The notes under the pieces are model-generated. The model saw only the letters and a list, made by a program, of their open reading frames with translations, was not told where the DNA came from and did no database searches. A program made the position numbers and the translations under genes. Of a stretch of DNA of 64,000 nt, positions 43,943 to 53,683 are shown piece after piece (the first letter of the stretch is position 1; every line of letters starts with the position of its first letter). Source of the stretch: Streptomyces aurantiacus (lineage in GTDB: Bacteria; Actinomycetota; Actinomycetes; Streptomycetales; Streptomycetaceae); assembly GCF_027107535.1 (NCBI RefSeq), contig NZ_CP114283.1, forward strand, positions 4,154,001-4,218,000. Reading direction: 5' to 3'.

Positions 43943-44218
43943 TCAGGCGTGGCTGCGGCGTCGGTTTCCGGTGATGACCCGGTAGAGGGCGAGGAGGATG
44001 ACCGAGCCGACGATGGCGGCGATCCAGGTGGAGATCTCGAAGAAGCCGTCGATGGAGTCGACGCCGAAGAGGACCTTGCCGAGCCAGCCGCCCAGGAGGC
44101 CGCCGGCGATCCCGATGAGCATCGTGATGATGATGCCGCCCGGGTCCTTGCCCGGCATGAGCGCCTTGGCGATGAGGCCCGCGAGCAGACCGATGAGTAT
44201 CCAGGCGATGATGCCCAT
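43943..44218 (-). CDS. GlsB/YeaQ/YmgE-family stress-response membrane protein
   Basis: 91 residues with three hydrophobic helices and the family pattern WILIGLLAGLIAKALMPGKDPGGIIITMLIGIAGGLLGG and ISTWIAAIVGSVILLALYRVI. A second copy of the glycine-rich GG-x-LGG hairpin is visible in the middle. These are transglycosylase-associated or acid-stress membrane proteins. ATG 44218 has AGGAGC 7 bases upstream. Confidence 0.92.
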   Translation of the reverse strand: MGIIAWILIGLLAGLIAKALMPGKDPGGIIITMLIGIAGGLLGGWLGKVLFGVDSIDGFFEISTWIAAIVGSVILLALYRVITGNRRRSHA

Positions 44219-44265
44219 GACTGTGCTCCTAGCTGGTCGTATAAAGACTGTGTCAAGGCCTTCGG

Positions 44266-44290
44266 GTTTACCGTGCCGCCGTTTTCAAAC
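44266..44290 (-). promoter_or_regulatory. Possible stress-sigma promoter for the GlsB-like gene
   Basis: On the minus strand GTTTGA (44290-44285) and GGTAAAC (44272-44266) stand 12 bases apart, similar to the GTTT-GGGTA form used by SigB-like factors, though the -10 lacks the leading G. Fits a stress membrane protein gene. Confidence 0.35.
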
Positions 44291-44408
44291 GCGGCGCCGC
44301 GCGCATGTTCGTACGCAGCCGATGGTGCGGTGGCCCGGACGCCGGAGTCCCGCAGGCTCGGGTGGCCGCCCGGGGCGTGTGCCTTGAAGCCTGCTGGAAC
44401 AGTCATCG

Positions 44409-45038
44409 ATGGGCATCCGAGAGCGTGACCGTAAGGTGTACCGACCGCTGCGGCGCGTCGGCCTCGAGGTGATCTCGGACGCAGTGCCGGACGGCACGAT
44501 GCCCTTCGTCCACGGATACGGCGCCGAGGATGTGAACGGCGGCTTCTCCCACTGATACGACACCCCACGGCTCGTCGAGAGGCTCAACGAGGACTGGTAC
44601 GACCTCGCCGTCTCCTCTGGCCTTCTCGATCGTCGACGCGAGTGCCTCGTGCAGCTGCCTCAGGGGACTCGGACGCACCGGGTTGCCCTGCGGCACCTGC
44701 ACAGCGACAGTGATGCCGCGCCGTCTGTCTGGACCCGGGTGCGGCTGCTGGAGCGCTGGGACATCATGGGGCGGGGCGCGGGGTCAGCGTTTCTCGGCGT
44801 GGGCGCGGGCCGTCCGGGCTTCGCGATGATGGCGCTCGACAGCAGCGTGTACGTCCACGGATCGACGGGCGAGACCGGCGTCGGTGTGCTCGCGGTAGCC
44901 CACCCGGGCCGCTCGGAGAACATCCTGCGGCACCTGCAGTGGATCACGGTGCACGACAGCCCCTACGTCAACCGCGAGTTCAAGGCGCGGATCGCCGTAT
45001 GGCTCGCGGCCCGTGCTCGGAACGCCGTCGATCCCTGA
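44409..45038 (+). pseudogene. Conserved hypothetical gene interrupted by one in-frame TGA
   Basis: The frame reads MGIRERDRKVYRPLRRVGLEVISDAVPDG...VNGGFSH, then TGA at 44553-44555, then continues without a break YDTPRLVERLNEDWYDLAVSSGLL... to 45038, where it ends normally. Codon use stays Streptomyces-like across the stop. CGA (Arg) to TGA is the simplest cause. GTG 44649 could serve a shortened form, but the sequence before it is conserved-looking and lost. No family named. A sequencing error is also possible. Confidence 0.6.
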
Positions 45039-45255
45039 GTCCTCGACGAGACGTTCAAGGCGGCAGGACGACGGAGGAGATCCCTGTCGTTCGCCACGGA
45101 CAACCCGTGCTCACGTCGACGGGCGTCTGCGTGCCAAGGCGCCGGGGTGCCGGATGTTGCGTGCGTCGGATCGTGGGAGGCCCCGGGACGAGCGGGGGGA
45201 GAGGCAGGGATCACTCGGCGTGGAGCCGACCCCGCAGCGGCCCGGGGCGTGGGTC

Positions 45256-45753
45256 CTACTGCTCCACGGCGCCCGAGGAAGCGATCTCGATCTTCGCGCG
45301 GGTGGCGCCGGAACGCGAACCCAGGGACTCGATCTTCGTCACCAGGTCCTGGCCCTCGACGACTTCACCGAAGACCACGTGCTTGCCGTCCAGCCACGAC
45401 GTGACAACCGTGGTGATGAAGAACTGCGAGCCGTTGCTGTCCGGGCCGGAGTTGGCCATGGAGAGCAGGAACGGCTTGTCGTGCTTGAGCTTGAAGTTCT
45501 CGTCCTCGAACTTCGTGCCGTAGATGCTCTTGCCGCCGGTGCCGTCCCCACGGGTGAAGTCGCCACCCTGGAGCATGAAGTCTGGGATGACACGGTGGAA
45601 GCCCGAGCCCGCGTATCCGAAGCCGTGCTGACCGGTGGCCAGCTCACGGAAGTTCTGCGCCGTCCTGGGGACGACCTCGTCGTACAGCTTGAAGACGATC
45701 CGGCCGGCGGAGGCGCCGTCGATGGTGATGTCGAAGAAGACGTTGGTAGACAT
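45256..45753 (-). CDS. Cyclophilin-type peptidyl-prolyl cis-trans isomerase
   Basis: 165 residues, single-domain cyclophilin with [18 protein letters not shown] carrying the catalytic Arg and Phe, [17 protein letters not shown], and [15 protein letters not shown]. It lacks a signal peptide, so is cytosolic. It speeds proline isomerisation in folding proteins. ATG 45753 starts at the fold. Similar in length to the common bacterial form. Confidence 0.93.
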   Translation of the reverse strand: MSTNVFFDITIDGASAGRIVFKLYDEVVPRTAQNFRELATGQHGFGYAGSGFHRVIPDFMLQGGDFTRGDGTGGKSIYGTKFEDENFKLKHDKPFLLSMANSGPDSNGSQFFITTVVTSWLDGKHVVFGEVVEGQDLVTKIESLGSRSGATRAKIEIASSGAVEQ

Positions 45754-45926
45754 GAGGAGATCCTGTCACGACGCGACGCACTGCCTTGGAGCCACCCCCG
45801 GTTCGTCCGCCAGGAGAACCAGACAGCCCCATCATCGGGATGGGCTTCCCTGCCGTGATGCCGCCGTGGTGGCGCGCGGCGTCAGGCCGCTCGCCCCAGG
45901 ACGCGCGCCCCCTGCCGCCTCCCCTT

Positions 45927-46625
45927 CTAGGGCAGACGGTCGGTGCCGCCGTCAGGGGCGGCGCGGGCCAGGCCTGTCCGATAGGCGATGACGACGAGTT
46001 GCGCCCGGTCGCGGGCCTCCAGTTTCGTCATGGCGCGCTGCACGTGAGCGCGTACGGTGAAAGGACTGAGGAACATCTGCTCGGCTATGTCCTGGTTGGA
46101 CAGTCCGGTCGCCACCAGAGCGACCATCTCGCGTTCGCGCGGGGTGAGGGCGGCGAGTTGTTCGGGACGGTGCCGGTGCGGCGTGACGGTGTCCGGTGTG
46201 GCCAGGAAGCGGGCGACCAGGGAGCGGGTCGCGGCGGGGGACAGGAGAGTGTCGCCGTCGGCGATGGTGCGCACGGCGTCCAGCAGGGCCTCGGCCCCGA
46301 TGCCCTTGCCGATGAAGCCGCCGGCTCCCGCCCGCAGTGCCTGGGCGACGTACTCGTCGGTCTCGTACGTGGTGAGGATCAGGATGCGGCTGGCACGCAG
46401 TTCCGGGTCCGCGCAGATCTCGGACGTGGCGGTGAGACCGTCCATCTCGGGCATCCGGATGTCCATGACGACCACGTCCGGGCGCAGTTCCCGGGTGAGT
46501 CTCACCGCCTCTCTGCCGTCGGCGGCCTCGCCGACGACCGTGATGTCGTCGGCACTGTCGAGGAGCAGCCGGAAGGCGCCGCGCAGGAGGGCCTGATCGT
46601 CGGCGAGCAGTACCCGGAGCGTCAC
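45927..46625 (-). CDS. NarL/LuxR-family response regulator
   Basis: 232 residues. Receiver domain with acidic pocket Asp9-Asp10 and phosphoacceptor Asp55 in VVVMDIRMPEMDG, conserved Thr in LILTTYE and Lys in GFIGKGI. C-terminal LuxR HTH LTPREREMVALVATGLSNQDIAEQMFLSPFTVRAHVQRAMTKL. It overlaps the histidine kinase stop by four bases (ATGA-type), so both are translated together. It probably controls the MMPL operon or its own operon. Confidence 0.95.
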   Translation of the reverse strand: MTLRVLLADDQALLRGAFRLLLDSADDITVVGEAADGREAVRLTRELRPDVVVMDIRMPEMDGLTATSEICADPELRASRILILTTYETDEYVAQALRAGAGGFIGKGIGAEALLDAVRTIADGDTLLSPAATRSLVARFLATPDTVTPHRHRPEQLAALTPREREMVALVATGLSNQDIAEQMFLSPFTVRAHVQRAMTKLEARDRAQLVVIAYRTGLARAAPDGGTDRLP

Positions 46626-47953
46626 GGCGCCTCCCCGGGCGCTCCGCCGTCCGTCCGTGCGTCGCCTGTCGTTGCGTCGGCCGTTCGCCCCCCGGTGGCT
46701 GTTGTCCCGCCGGCTGTCGGCGTCGTGTCCTTGACGGGTGGGAGGGGCAGGTGGGCGGAGACGAGGAAGCCGCCCTCCGGGCGCCTGCCCGCGGAGAGGT
46801 GCCCCCCGACCGCGGTGGCACGTTCACGCATCCCGATCAGCCCGTAGCCGGGTGGGCGGTCTGCTGCTGTGGCCCCGTGCGCCTGCGTGGATGCGGCGGG
46901 CGACGTACGGACGTCCCTTCCGTCGTCGGCGACGGTGAGGGTCACCTGGTCGCCGTTCCAGGCGAGACGCACCCGGGCGCTGCCGGTACCGGCGTGCTTG
47001 GTCACGTTGGTCAAAGCCTCCTGGACGATGCGATAGGCGGTGAGGTCCACTCCCGGCGGCAGCGGCCTGGCGGTGCCCTCCTGGTGCACCGCCACCTCCA
47101 GCCCCGCGCGGCGGAAGGACTCGAAGAGTGTGGGGAGCCGCTCCAGCCCGGGAGCCGGTTCGGCGGGCGCGGCCGCGTCTCCGGCCTGGCGCAGCAGACC
47201 GACCGTGGCCCGTAGGTCGTCGAGTGCGTCGCCGGTTGTCTCGACGAGTTCCTTGAGGCTCTTGCGGGTCTGCTCGGGGCGGGTGTCGAAGAGATGGGCG
47301 GCGACAGTGGCCTGTGCGTTGGCCAGGGTGATCTGGTGGGCCACCAGATCGTGAAGCTCCCGGGCGATGCGTACCCGTTCCTCGGCCACCATCCGGCGTG
47401 CTTCGCTGTCCCGGCTCTCCTCGGCCCGCCGGGCCCGCTCCTCCACGGCCGCCAGGTAGGCGCGCCTGTTCTGCGCCGAGTGCCCGAGTACGCCTGCCAC
47501 CAGTGGGAACGCCGCCACCGCTCCCACCCTGCTTGCGTCCTTCCACGACAGGGCCCCGAACAAGGGGGTCGAGGCGACCAGCAGCGCCACGGATATGAGC
47601 GCCACCGCGCTCGCCACGCGCCGTTCGGAGCGCGCGGTGAGCGCGTAGGAATAGGCGGTGACCATGGCGGGGGCCACAATGAGCGGGCTCAGCAGGAGGC
47701 CCAGAAACGGCGCCAACATGCCACTCGCGGTCGTGATCGCCATGGCGGCCAGGGGCGCCCGGTGCCGCACCGGAAGCACGGCACAGGACACCACGGCGAT
47801 GAAGTAGGCGAGGGCGGACGGCGGTGACAGCGTGCTGCCGTCCTCCTGTACCACGCCGCCGAACAGACAGAGCGCGAACGCCGTCGCCGTGATCGCTGCC
47901 TCCCGCCACCACCTGCCGCGTGGTCGCGGGCCGCCGCCACCCGTGTTCGTCAT
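46622..47953 (-). CDS. Sensor histidine kinase, NarL/LuxR-pairing (HisKA_3)
   Basis: 443 residues. Six or so membrane segments in residues ~15-155, with few residues outside, a coiled segment, then the phosphoacceptor motif RIARELHDLVAHQ, the N box VQEALTNVTKHAG and the G box GYGLIGMRERATAVGG. The C-terminal ~45 residues are Thr/Gly/Ala-rich and disordered. The membrane-dominated sensor suggests it reads an event within or near the membrane, such as transporter activity or membrane damage. It lies 7 bases after the MMPL stop and is coupled to the regulator gene. Confidence 0.93.
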   Translation of the reverse strand: MTNTGGGGPRPRGRWWREAAITATAFALCLFGGVVQEDGSTLSPPSALAYFIAVVSCAVLPVRHRAPLAAMAITTASGMLAPFLGLLLSPLIVAPAMVTAYSYALTARSERRVASAVALISVALLVASTPLFGALSWKDASRVGAVAAFPLVAGVLGHSAQNRRAYLAAVEERARRAEESRDSEARRMVAEERVRIARELHDLVAHQITLANAQATVAAHLFDTRPEQTRKSLKELVETTGDALDDLRATVGLLRQAGDAAAPAEPAPGLERLPTLFESFRRAGLEVAVHQEGTARPLPPGVDLTAYRIVQEALTNVTKHAGTGSARVRLAWNGDQVTLTVADDGRDVRTSPAASTQAHGATAADRPPGYGLIGMRERATAVGGHLSAGRRPEGGFLVSAHLPLPPVKDTTPTAGGTTATGGRTADATTGDARTDGGAPGEAP

Positions 47954-47960
47954 GGCCGGA

Positions 47961-50204
47961 TCAGCGCCGGCCGACGGGGAGCCGTCGCATCGCCGCGTCC
48001 TGCTCGGTCAAGGAGGCCGGTGCATGCCTGCTCAGTGCCACACCCTCGATATCCACGTTCGGCAGCACGCGGTTCAGGATACGGGGCAGCCACCAGGCCC
48101 GGTGGCCCAGCAGTGCCAGGACCGCGGGTGCGATCGCCATCCGGACCACGAAGGCGTCGAACGCGACCGCGGAGGCCAGGCCGACACCCATCGTCTGAAT
48201 CGTCGGGCTGTTCATTCCGATGAATCCGGCGAACACGCTGATCATGATGATCGCCGCCGCGGCCACCACACGTCCGCTGTGCCGGAACCCGTTGACGATC
48301 GCCTCGTCGGGGGACGCGTCATCGACGTAGGCCTCCCGCATGCGGGTGAGGAGAAAGACCTCGTAGTCCATCGCGAGGCCGAAGACTATGCCGATGATGA
48401 GGATCGGCATCAGCGACATGACCGGCCCGGTCTGTTCGATGCCGATCAGGTCCGCGGCCCAGCCCCACTGGAAGACGGCGACGAGGACGCCGAAGGCGGC
48501 GCCCACCGACAACAGGAAGCCGAGCGCGGCCTTGACGGGGACCAGGACCGAGCGGAAGACGACCATCAGCAGCAGCACCGCCAGGCCGATGACCACGGTC
48601 AGATAGGGGATGAGGGCGTCGGACATGGCTTCGGAGATGTCGATGTTCAGCGCGGTGGTGCCGGTCACCAGGATTCCGGCGCCCGTGGAGGCCTCGGTGT
48701 CCGAGACCGCGCCCCGGATCGTGTGCACCAGGTTTTTGGTCTCACCGCTGTTCGGCGCGGTCTGCGGGACCGCTGTGAGGACGGCGGTGTCCTTGGTCCG
48801 GCTGAGGACCGGCGCACCGACCGACTCGACCCCGTCCACTCCCCGTACGGTCCTGACGACCAGGTCCGTGGTGGCGCGCGCGTCCGTGGACTCCGACAGG
48901 TCCACGACCACGGTCAACGGGCCGTTGAAGCCGGGGCCGAAGCCTTCCGACAGCAGGTCGTAGGCTCGGCGCTGGGTGGTCTCCACGGACTTGGACTCGT
49001 CTCCGGGCAGCCCGAGTTCGAGGGTCAGTGCCGGTAGGGCGACGGCGCCGAGACCGAGACCGGCGACGAGCAGCACGGCCACCGGCCGGCGCAGCACGAA
49101 CCGTGCCCAGCGGATGCCGAGCCCGGGACGGCCGGCCGTGGCGGGCACCGGGTGCGGGCGCCCGCTTCCCGGCAGGGTGGTCCTGCGGACGGCGCGGGAC
49201 AGGACGCGTCGGCCGAAGAAGCCGAACAGTGCGGGAACCAGGGTCAGCGAGACGAGTACGGCAAGAGCCACGGCGCCCGCGCCGCCCATGCCCATCTTGG
49301 TGAGTTCGGGGATTCCGACGACTCCCAGCCCGACCAGGGCGATGCAGACGGTCGCGCCCGCGAACACGACAGCGGATCCGGCCGTGCCCACCGCCCGGCC
49401 GGCGGCCTCCTCCGGCTCGCGGCCCTGGGCGCGCTCGTCGCGGAAGCGGGAGGTGATGAAGAGCGCGTAGTCGATGCCGACCGCCAGTCCCAGCATCAGC
49501 GCCAGGATGGCCACGGTGGATGTCAGGCCCAGCGGCACGGCCAGTGCGGAGATCAGGCCGAAGGCGATGGCCACACCCAAGAAGGCGGTCAGCAGGGACA
49601 GTCCGGCCGCGACCAGCGATCCGAGAGCGAGGATGAGCACCGCCGCCGCCACCGTCACGCCGATGATCTCCGTCGTGCCGCCCGGTGACTCTTCCGCATC
49701 CAGAGCCGAGCCGCCGATCTCCACGGTCAGCCCCGCGCCCCGGGCCTGGCTCGCGGCGTCCTCCAGCGCCCTCTTCGTCGGCTCGGTGAGGTCGACGGCG
49801 TCCGCGGAATAGGTGATCGTGGAGTAGGCGATGGTGCCGTCCTCGCTGACAGCGCCGGTCTCATAGGGGTCGGTGGTCGACGCGACCTGAGCGTCCCCGT
49901 CCAGCGAGCCGAGCGCGTCCTCGACGGCCGCCTTGTTTTCCGTGGCCGTCACCCGCTGCCCGTCCGGGGCCTGGAACACCAAGCGGGCCTCGGCACCTTG
50001 GGAGTTGCCGCGGGGGAAGCGCTCGTCCAGCAGGTCGAACGCCTTCTGCGACTCGGTGCCGGGCATGGAGATGTCCTCTTCCTCCCCGGCCGGCGCCAGG
50101 GCGGCGGCCACGACGGCCAGCACCAGGGCGCCCATCCACAGACCGCCCACGAGCCGGCGCCGCCGGAAGGCCCACCGTCCGATCCGGTAAAGAATTGTCG
50201 CCAC
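47961..50204 (-). CDS. MMPL-family RND transporter
   Basis: 747 residues, GTG 50204 with GGAGTG 8 bases upstream. Two similar halves, each one helix, a large external domain, then five helices: first half from TILYRIGRWAFRRRRLVGGLWMGALVLAVVAAA, external domain to TEIIGVTVAAAV, a DERAQGREPEEAAGRAV loop and proton-relay region GIDYALFITSRFRDE; second half with FGLAMDYEVFLLTRMRE. These MMPL proteins export lipids, drugs or siderophores by proton motive force. It forms an operon with the histidine kinase and regulator. Substrate is unknown. Confidence 0.92.
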   Translation of the reverse strand: MATILYRIGRWAFRRRRLVGGLWMGALVLAVVAAALAPAGEEEDISMPGTESQKAFDLLDERFPRGNSQGAEARLVFQAPDGQRVTATENKAAVEDALGSLDGDAQVASTTDPYETGAVSEDGTIAYSTITYSADAVDLTEPTKRALEDAASQARGAGLTVEIGGSALDAEESPGGTTEIIGVTVAAAVLILALGSLVAAGLSLLTAFLGVAIAFGLISALAVPLGLTSTVAILALMLGLAVGIDYALFITSRFRDERAQGREPEEAAGRAVGTAGSAVVFAGATVCIALVGLGVVGIPELTKMGMGGAGAVALAVLVSLTLVPALFGFFGRRVLSRAVRRTTLPGSGRPHPVPATAGRPGLGIRWARFVLRRPVAVLLVAGLGLGAVALPALTLELGLPGDESKSVETTQRRAYDLLSEGFGPGFNGPLTVVVDLSESTDARATTDLVVRTVRGVDGVESVGAPVLSRTKDTAVLTAVPQTAPNSGETKNLVHTIRGAVSDTEASTGAGILVTGTTALNIDISEAMSDALIPYLTVVIGLAVLLLMVVFRSVLVPVKAALGFLLSVGAAFGVLVAVFQWGWAADLIGIEQTGPVMSLMPILIIGIVFGLAMDYEVFLLTRMREAYVDDASPDEAIVNGFRHSGRVVAAAAIIMISVFAGFIGMNSPTIQTMGVGLASAVAFDAFVVRMAIAPAVLALLGHRAWWLPRILNRVLPNVDIEGVALSRHAPASLTEQDAAMRRLPVGRR

Positions 50205-50601
50205 CTGTAGATCACTCCAGACACCGCTAGGCAAGGGGAATGCGCGAGATTCAACGCGCCTCCCAGACTTCCCTCGGGCGTCCCGCCGGGCATCGTCCCC
50301 CGCCGCCGTCTTCCCCCGGTGCATCCGCACCAGCCTCTGAGGTGCCCTGGTGCCACCGCACTACAGGCGGGCCTGGGCCTCAACGGGGCTCGATCCGCTG
50401 TTGGGTTCGCTACGGCCGGAATGTCACGCCCTCGGCGGCAGGGTGCGGGAGCGGTCTCGACGATTCACCACGTGGTGGCAGGACGGGGCTGCCGTCGGCG
50501 GCCCATGGCCCGGGGCCCCGCCGACAGTTGTGCGTCGGCGGGGCCCCGGGTTCAGGCGATGGGCGTTGTGCAGCGCTCGATGGCAGTCGGTGCGGTGGGT
50601 G
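50205..50601. other. Intergenic, contains a strong terminator
   Basis: 397 bases between the FG-GAP gene (stop at 50602) and the MMPL operon start, both minus strand. Besides the hairpin at 50509-50550 and the expected MMPL promoter nothing identifiable was found. Confidence 0.5.
50509..50550 (-). terminator. Strong hairpin terminator after FG-GAP gene
   Basis: Perfect inverted repeat with arms 50509-50525 and 50534-50550 (17 bp, 8-base loop), 52 bases past the FG-GAP stop. It separates that gene from the MMPL operon. Confidence 0.8.
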
Positions 50602-52071
50602 TCACTTGCCGAGGACGTAGCCGAAGAAGGCGTTGTCCGGCGACGCGCCGAGTGCGGCGGCGCCGAACGACCAGGAGCCGCTGGTCGTCAGGCCCGACGC
50701 CGTCGAGTCGAAGACCCAGGCGAAGCCCGCGGAGTCGTTCTCGTACGGAGCCGTGGTGACGAGCTCGGCGCGACCGTCGCGGTCGGAGTCGATGAGCCGG
50801 ACCTGTGCACCGAAGCGGTCGCCCGCTTCGGCCGCACCCGGCACACCGGCGGTGTCCTGGTTGAGGGTTTGCACGCCGGCCGACCGCAGGCCCTGGGCCG
50901 AGCCGCGCAGGAGCCACGTCGCGCCCGCGTCCCCGAGGTCACCGATACCCTCGCCCGGTGAGCCGATCGCGAGGTCGGGGTAGCCGTCGCCGTCGACGTC
51001 GCCCAGGCTGAGGTCGGCGCCGAAGTCGTCGCCGACCTCGGAGCTGCCGGGAACACCGCCCTGTCCCTGCTCGAAGACCTGGTCGGGGGCCTCGGTGTTG
51101 CCTGCGAACAGGCCGTCCGGACCTCCGAAGCGCACAAACACAGCGCCGGCGGACAGATCCCATTCACCGTGTTCCAGGGTGTAGGGGGAGCCGAGCACGA
51201 GGTCGGGGTATCCGTCCTTGTTGATGTCACCGGAGGCGCCCACCCAGCCCTCTCCGAAAGAGCGGTCCAGGTCGAGCCCGCTCGCGGTGCCGCGCAGCAG
51301 GATCGAGCGGCCCTGACGCTGCTCCAGCTGCTGCTCGGAACCGGTGATCACGAGCTCGGCGTAGCCGTCCTTGTCGTAGTCGGCGCCGGTCAGCCCGCTG
51401 GGCCGGAAGCCGTTCTCGGAGGGGAGGTCGTGGAGCTGCTCCGGATCGGCGGGCGTGCGGGAGTTGCTGAAGTCGTGCACGTAGAGGGTGCCCTCCGCGT
51501 TGAGGTGGGCGAGCTCCGGGCGTCCGTCGCCGTCGACGTCGGCGGTGGTGAGCCCGGTCCCGTACGACTCCCTCGCGCTGGACGGGCCCAGGGTGCCGCT
51601 CTCCAGCCACGAGCTCGTACCGGTCAGCCCGCGGGCCGAGCCCCACAGGACGGTGACGCCCCCTGCGTCGACGACGTTGCCGATGTCCTCGCCGGGCGAT
51701 CCGACGGCCAGGTCGGCGTAGCCGTCACCGTCGAGGTCCGCGGAGGTGACGGCCGAGCCGAAGGCGTCGTGGGCCTCCGGGGTGCCGGGCACACCTGCTG
51801 AGCTCTGCGTCAGGACCACTCTCCGAGCGGTGTCGATGCCGCTCGACGAGCCGTAGAGCACGGAAACGAGCCCGGCTCCCGCCTTGCCACCCACCCCTGC
51901 GGCGGGCGTCGCGGCCACCAGGTCCGGGTAGCCGTCGCCGTTGAAGTCGTCGTGGGCCACAGCCTTGGCGCGCTGGTCGCCCGCCGCGAAGGCGGGCCCG
52001 CTGACGATCGCTGTGCCGGTGACGGCCAGCAGTGCTACCGCCAGGGCGGCCACAGAGCGTGTGGAGCGCAT
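50602..52071 (-). CDS. Secreted FG-GAP repeat (integrin-alpha-like) protein
   Basis: 489 residues. Signal peptide MRSTRSVAALAVALLAVTG...GPAFA. The mature protein is a beta-propeller with seven calcium loops of the DxDxDG form: DFNGDGYPDLV, DLDGDGYADLA, DVDGDGRPELA, DYDKDGYAELV, DINKDGYPDLV, DVDGDGYPDLA, DSDRDGRAELV. Interblade segments have SPGEGIGDLGDAG and VLWGS features of FG-GAP repeats. Possibly an adhesion or binding protein on the cell surface or in the medium; no membrane anchor or enzymatic site is present. ATG 52071 starts the signal. Confidence 0.92.
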   Translation of the reverse strand: MRSTRSVAALAVALLAVTGTAIVSGPAFAAGDQRAKAVAHDDFNGDGYPDLVAATPAAGVGGKAGAGLVSVLYGSSSGIDTARRVVLTQSSAGVPGTPEAHDAFGSAVTSADLDGDGYADLAVGSPGEDIGNVVDAGGVTVLWGSARGLTGTSSWLESGTLGPSSARESYGTGLTTADVDGDGRPELAHLNAEGTLYVHDFSNSRTPADPEQLHDLPSENGFRPSGLTGADYDKDGYAELVITGSEQQLEQRQGRSILLRGTASGLDLDRSFGEGWVGASGDINKDGYPDLVLGSPYTLEHGEWDLSAGAVFVRFGGPDGLFAGNTEAPDQVFEQGQGGVPGSSEVGDDFGADLSLGDVDGDGYPDLAIGSPGEGIGDLGDAGATWLLRGSAQGLRSAGVQTLNQDTAGVPGAAEAGDRFGAQVRLIDSDRDGRAELVTTAPYENDSAGFAWVFDSTASGLTTSGSWSFGAAALGASPDNAFFGYVLGK

Positions 52072-52455
52072 GGAAGTTCCCCCTGTATGTCACTGCGTCG
52101 AATTCGCAGTCCGGTGAGTCGGGCAGCACGCCGAACCGGTCGTGAACGGCGTGCTGCCTTTGCGGGAGATGAGACCCGGGAACCTGAACAGAAGTTGTAC
52201 TCCCGGGGCGTGGCGCGGGGGCCTGTGGCACGGCTGTGACAGTGGCCATGGATCCGTGACACGGCTGACCTCTCCCATGAGGCGCGCCCGGAGCAGCGCC
52301 AACAGGCCACGACAACGGCGAGTTGCCGACCGCCTGGTCTTCGGGCTTCTGCTTGTGCTGTTCCGGGGGCGGATGTGCTGGCGGTTCCCAGCCCTTGTCC
52401 CGGCTGCCCTGTACGACGAACCCTCAGGGCTGAGCGAGCCGATAACGTGCCGCCC
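52072..52455. other. Divergent intergenic region, no gene seen
   Basis: 384 bases between the FG-GAP gene and the membrane protein at 52456. No clear motif. Confidence 0.4.
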
Positions 52456-52905
52456 ATGACGCGGACACAACGCACCGATGCAGCGCAGACCTCGCAGGTG
52501 GCCACCGACGAGGATGGAGTACGCCTGCCGCGGCTGCGCTTCACGGACGTGGTGCTACGGGGGACGGTCCAGGGGATCGCCGCCGTCGCCCTGCTCGTCG
52601 TAGGCATGCTCTTCGTCGCTGATCACCACGACCGCGAAACGTTCCTCGCCGTGACCGCAGGCTTCTCCGCAGTGCTCGCGGGTACGGGGATCGTCTTCGG
52701 GGTCTTCTTCTGGACGGCCTGCGGTGGTGACATCCGGCGATGGCGGGACTGGCGAACGATCACCGGCCAGACAGGCGGCGTCATGATCATGGCACCGACC
52801 CTCGTGCGGGTCGGTGTCCTCGCCCTGGTGCTCTTTCCCGGTGCCCTCGGGCTCTACCACCTCGTCGACGACGCGGCGTACGACAGTTGGCTGTACGGGA
52901 GTTGA
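52456..52905 (+). CDS. Hypothetical membrane protein with four helices
   Basis: 149 residues from ATG 52456 (MTRTQRTDAAQ). Helices are VQGIAAVALLVVGMLFVA, FLAVTAGFSAVLAGTGIVFGVFF and APTLVRVGVLALVLFPGALGLYHLV, the last followed by a short polar tail; a WTACGGDIRRWRDWRTITGQTGG loop joins the last two. Three to four membrane segments. No family recognised; single gene. Confidence 0.7.
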   Translation: MTRTQRTDAAQTSQVATDEDGVRLPRLRFTDVVLRGTVQGIAAVALLVVGMLFVADHHDRETFLAVTAGFSAVLAGTGIVFGVFFWTACGGDIRRWRDWRTITGQTGGVMIMAPTLVRVGVLALVLFPGALGLYHLVDDAAYDSWLYGS

Positions 52906-53098
52906 GCCCGACGCCTGATGCCCGATGCGTCTCGTGCTGCGGGCTCGTGGTTCGCGGCCGTGGGTCCGGCCGGCTGGAGGTCCCGGCCAAGCAGTGATAC
53001 GGCCTGAATGAGCCGACCCCCCTGGGTCGAGTGAGCCGTCAGGCAGAGCGAGCGGTGGACCTCGCGCACTGGCCTCCTCCCTTCCACACATGAGCCGG

Positions 53099-53476
53099 TC
53101 ACCGCACGCTGACCATCACCTGGTCGACACGCGGGAGGGAACTGGGCATCTCGTCGGTGAGCCAGGAGTACTCCAGAGCTGCCAGGGTGGCGCCCCTGTC
53201 CGTCCACACCAGTAGTTCACCGATGTACTCGCCGGACTGGTCGTGGACATGGGCGTCGACAGGCACCAGTTCGGCGGACATGGCCGCGTGGTGCGCGGGT
53301 TCCCGTACCCGCAGGTTGACGCTCGCGGACCCAGGAGCCCAGAGGGCTACCACTTCCGTCCGGTCCAGCTGGCTGCGGAGCGCGGAAGCTCCGGCGAAGT
53401 CGGCCGAGAGAATGTGCTCCAGCACGGTTCGCTCCAGGTCGCTCAACGGACGAGGTCGCAGGGGCAGGCGGGGCAT
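53099..53476 (-). CDS. Hypothetical protein
   Basis: 125 residues, soluble: SDLERTVLEHILSADFAGASALRSQLDRTEVVALWAPGSASVNLRVREP, then GEYIGELLVWTDRGATLAALEYSWLTDEMPSSLPRVDQVMV. The first half looks helical and the second beta-rich. It resembles uncharacterised proteins common in Streptomyces; no function named. ATG 53476. Confidence 0.7.
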   Translation of the reverse strand: MPRLPLRPRPLSDLERTVLEHILSADFAGASALRSQLDRTEVVALWAPGSASVNLRVREPAHHAAMSAELVPVDAHVHDQSGEYIGELLVWTDRGATLAALEYSWLTDEMPSSLPRVDQVMVSVR

Positions 53477-53683
53477 ACGCTGATCATCGCAGGCCGCGTC
53501 TCCGCCCGTCGACGGCTGACGAAGTTCTGGTCAGGCGACCTGACGCGAACCTCAGCAGTGGCTCCAAGAGGTCCTATGCGTCGGTGTGATGGGATGCCGG
53601 TGGGTGCTCGGTGGCGGGCACGGGGGTGCATCGCGCCGGTCGCCGGGACGAGGACAAAAGAGGGCGGCTTAGCGGGGGAGACG

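Noticed and set aside
50602..52071. FG-GAP protein as a trypsin-like or integrin receptor enzyme
   Set aside because: No catalytic residues or membrane helix; only calcium-binding propeller repeats.
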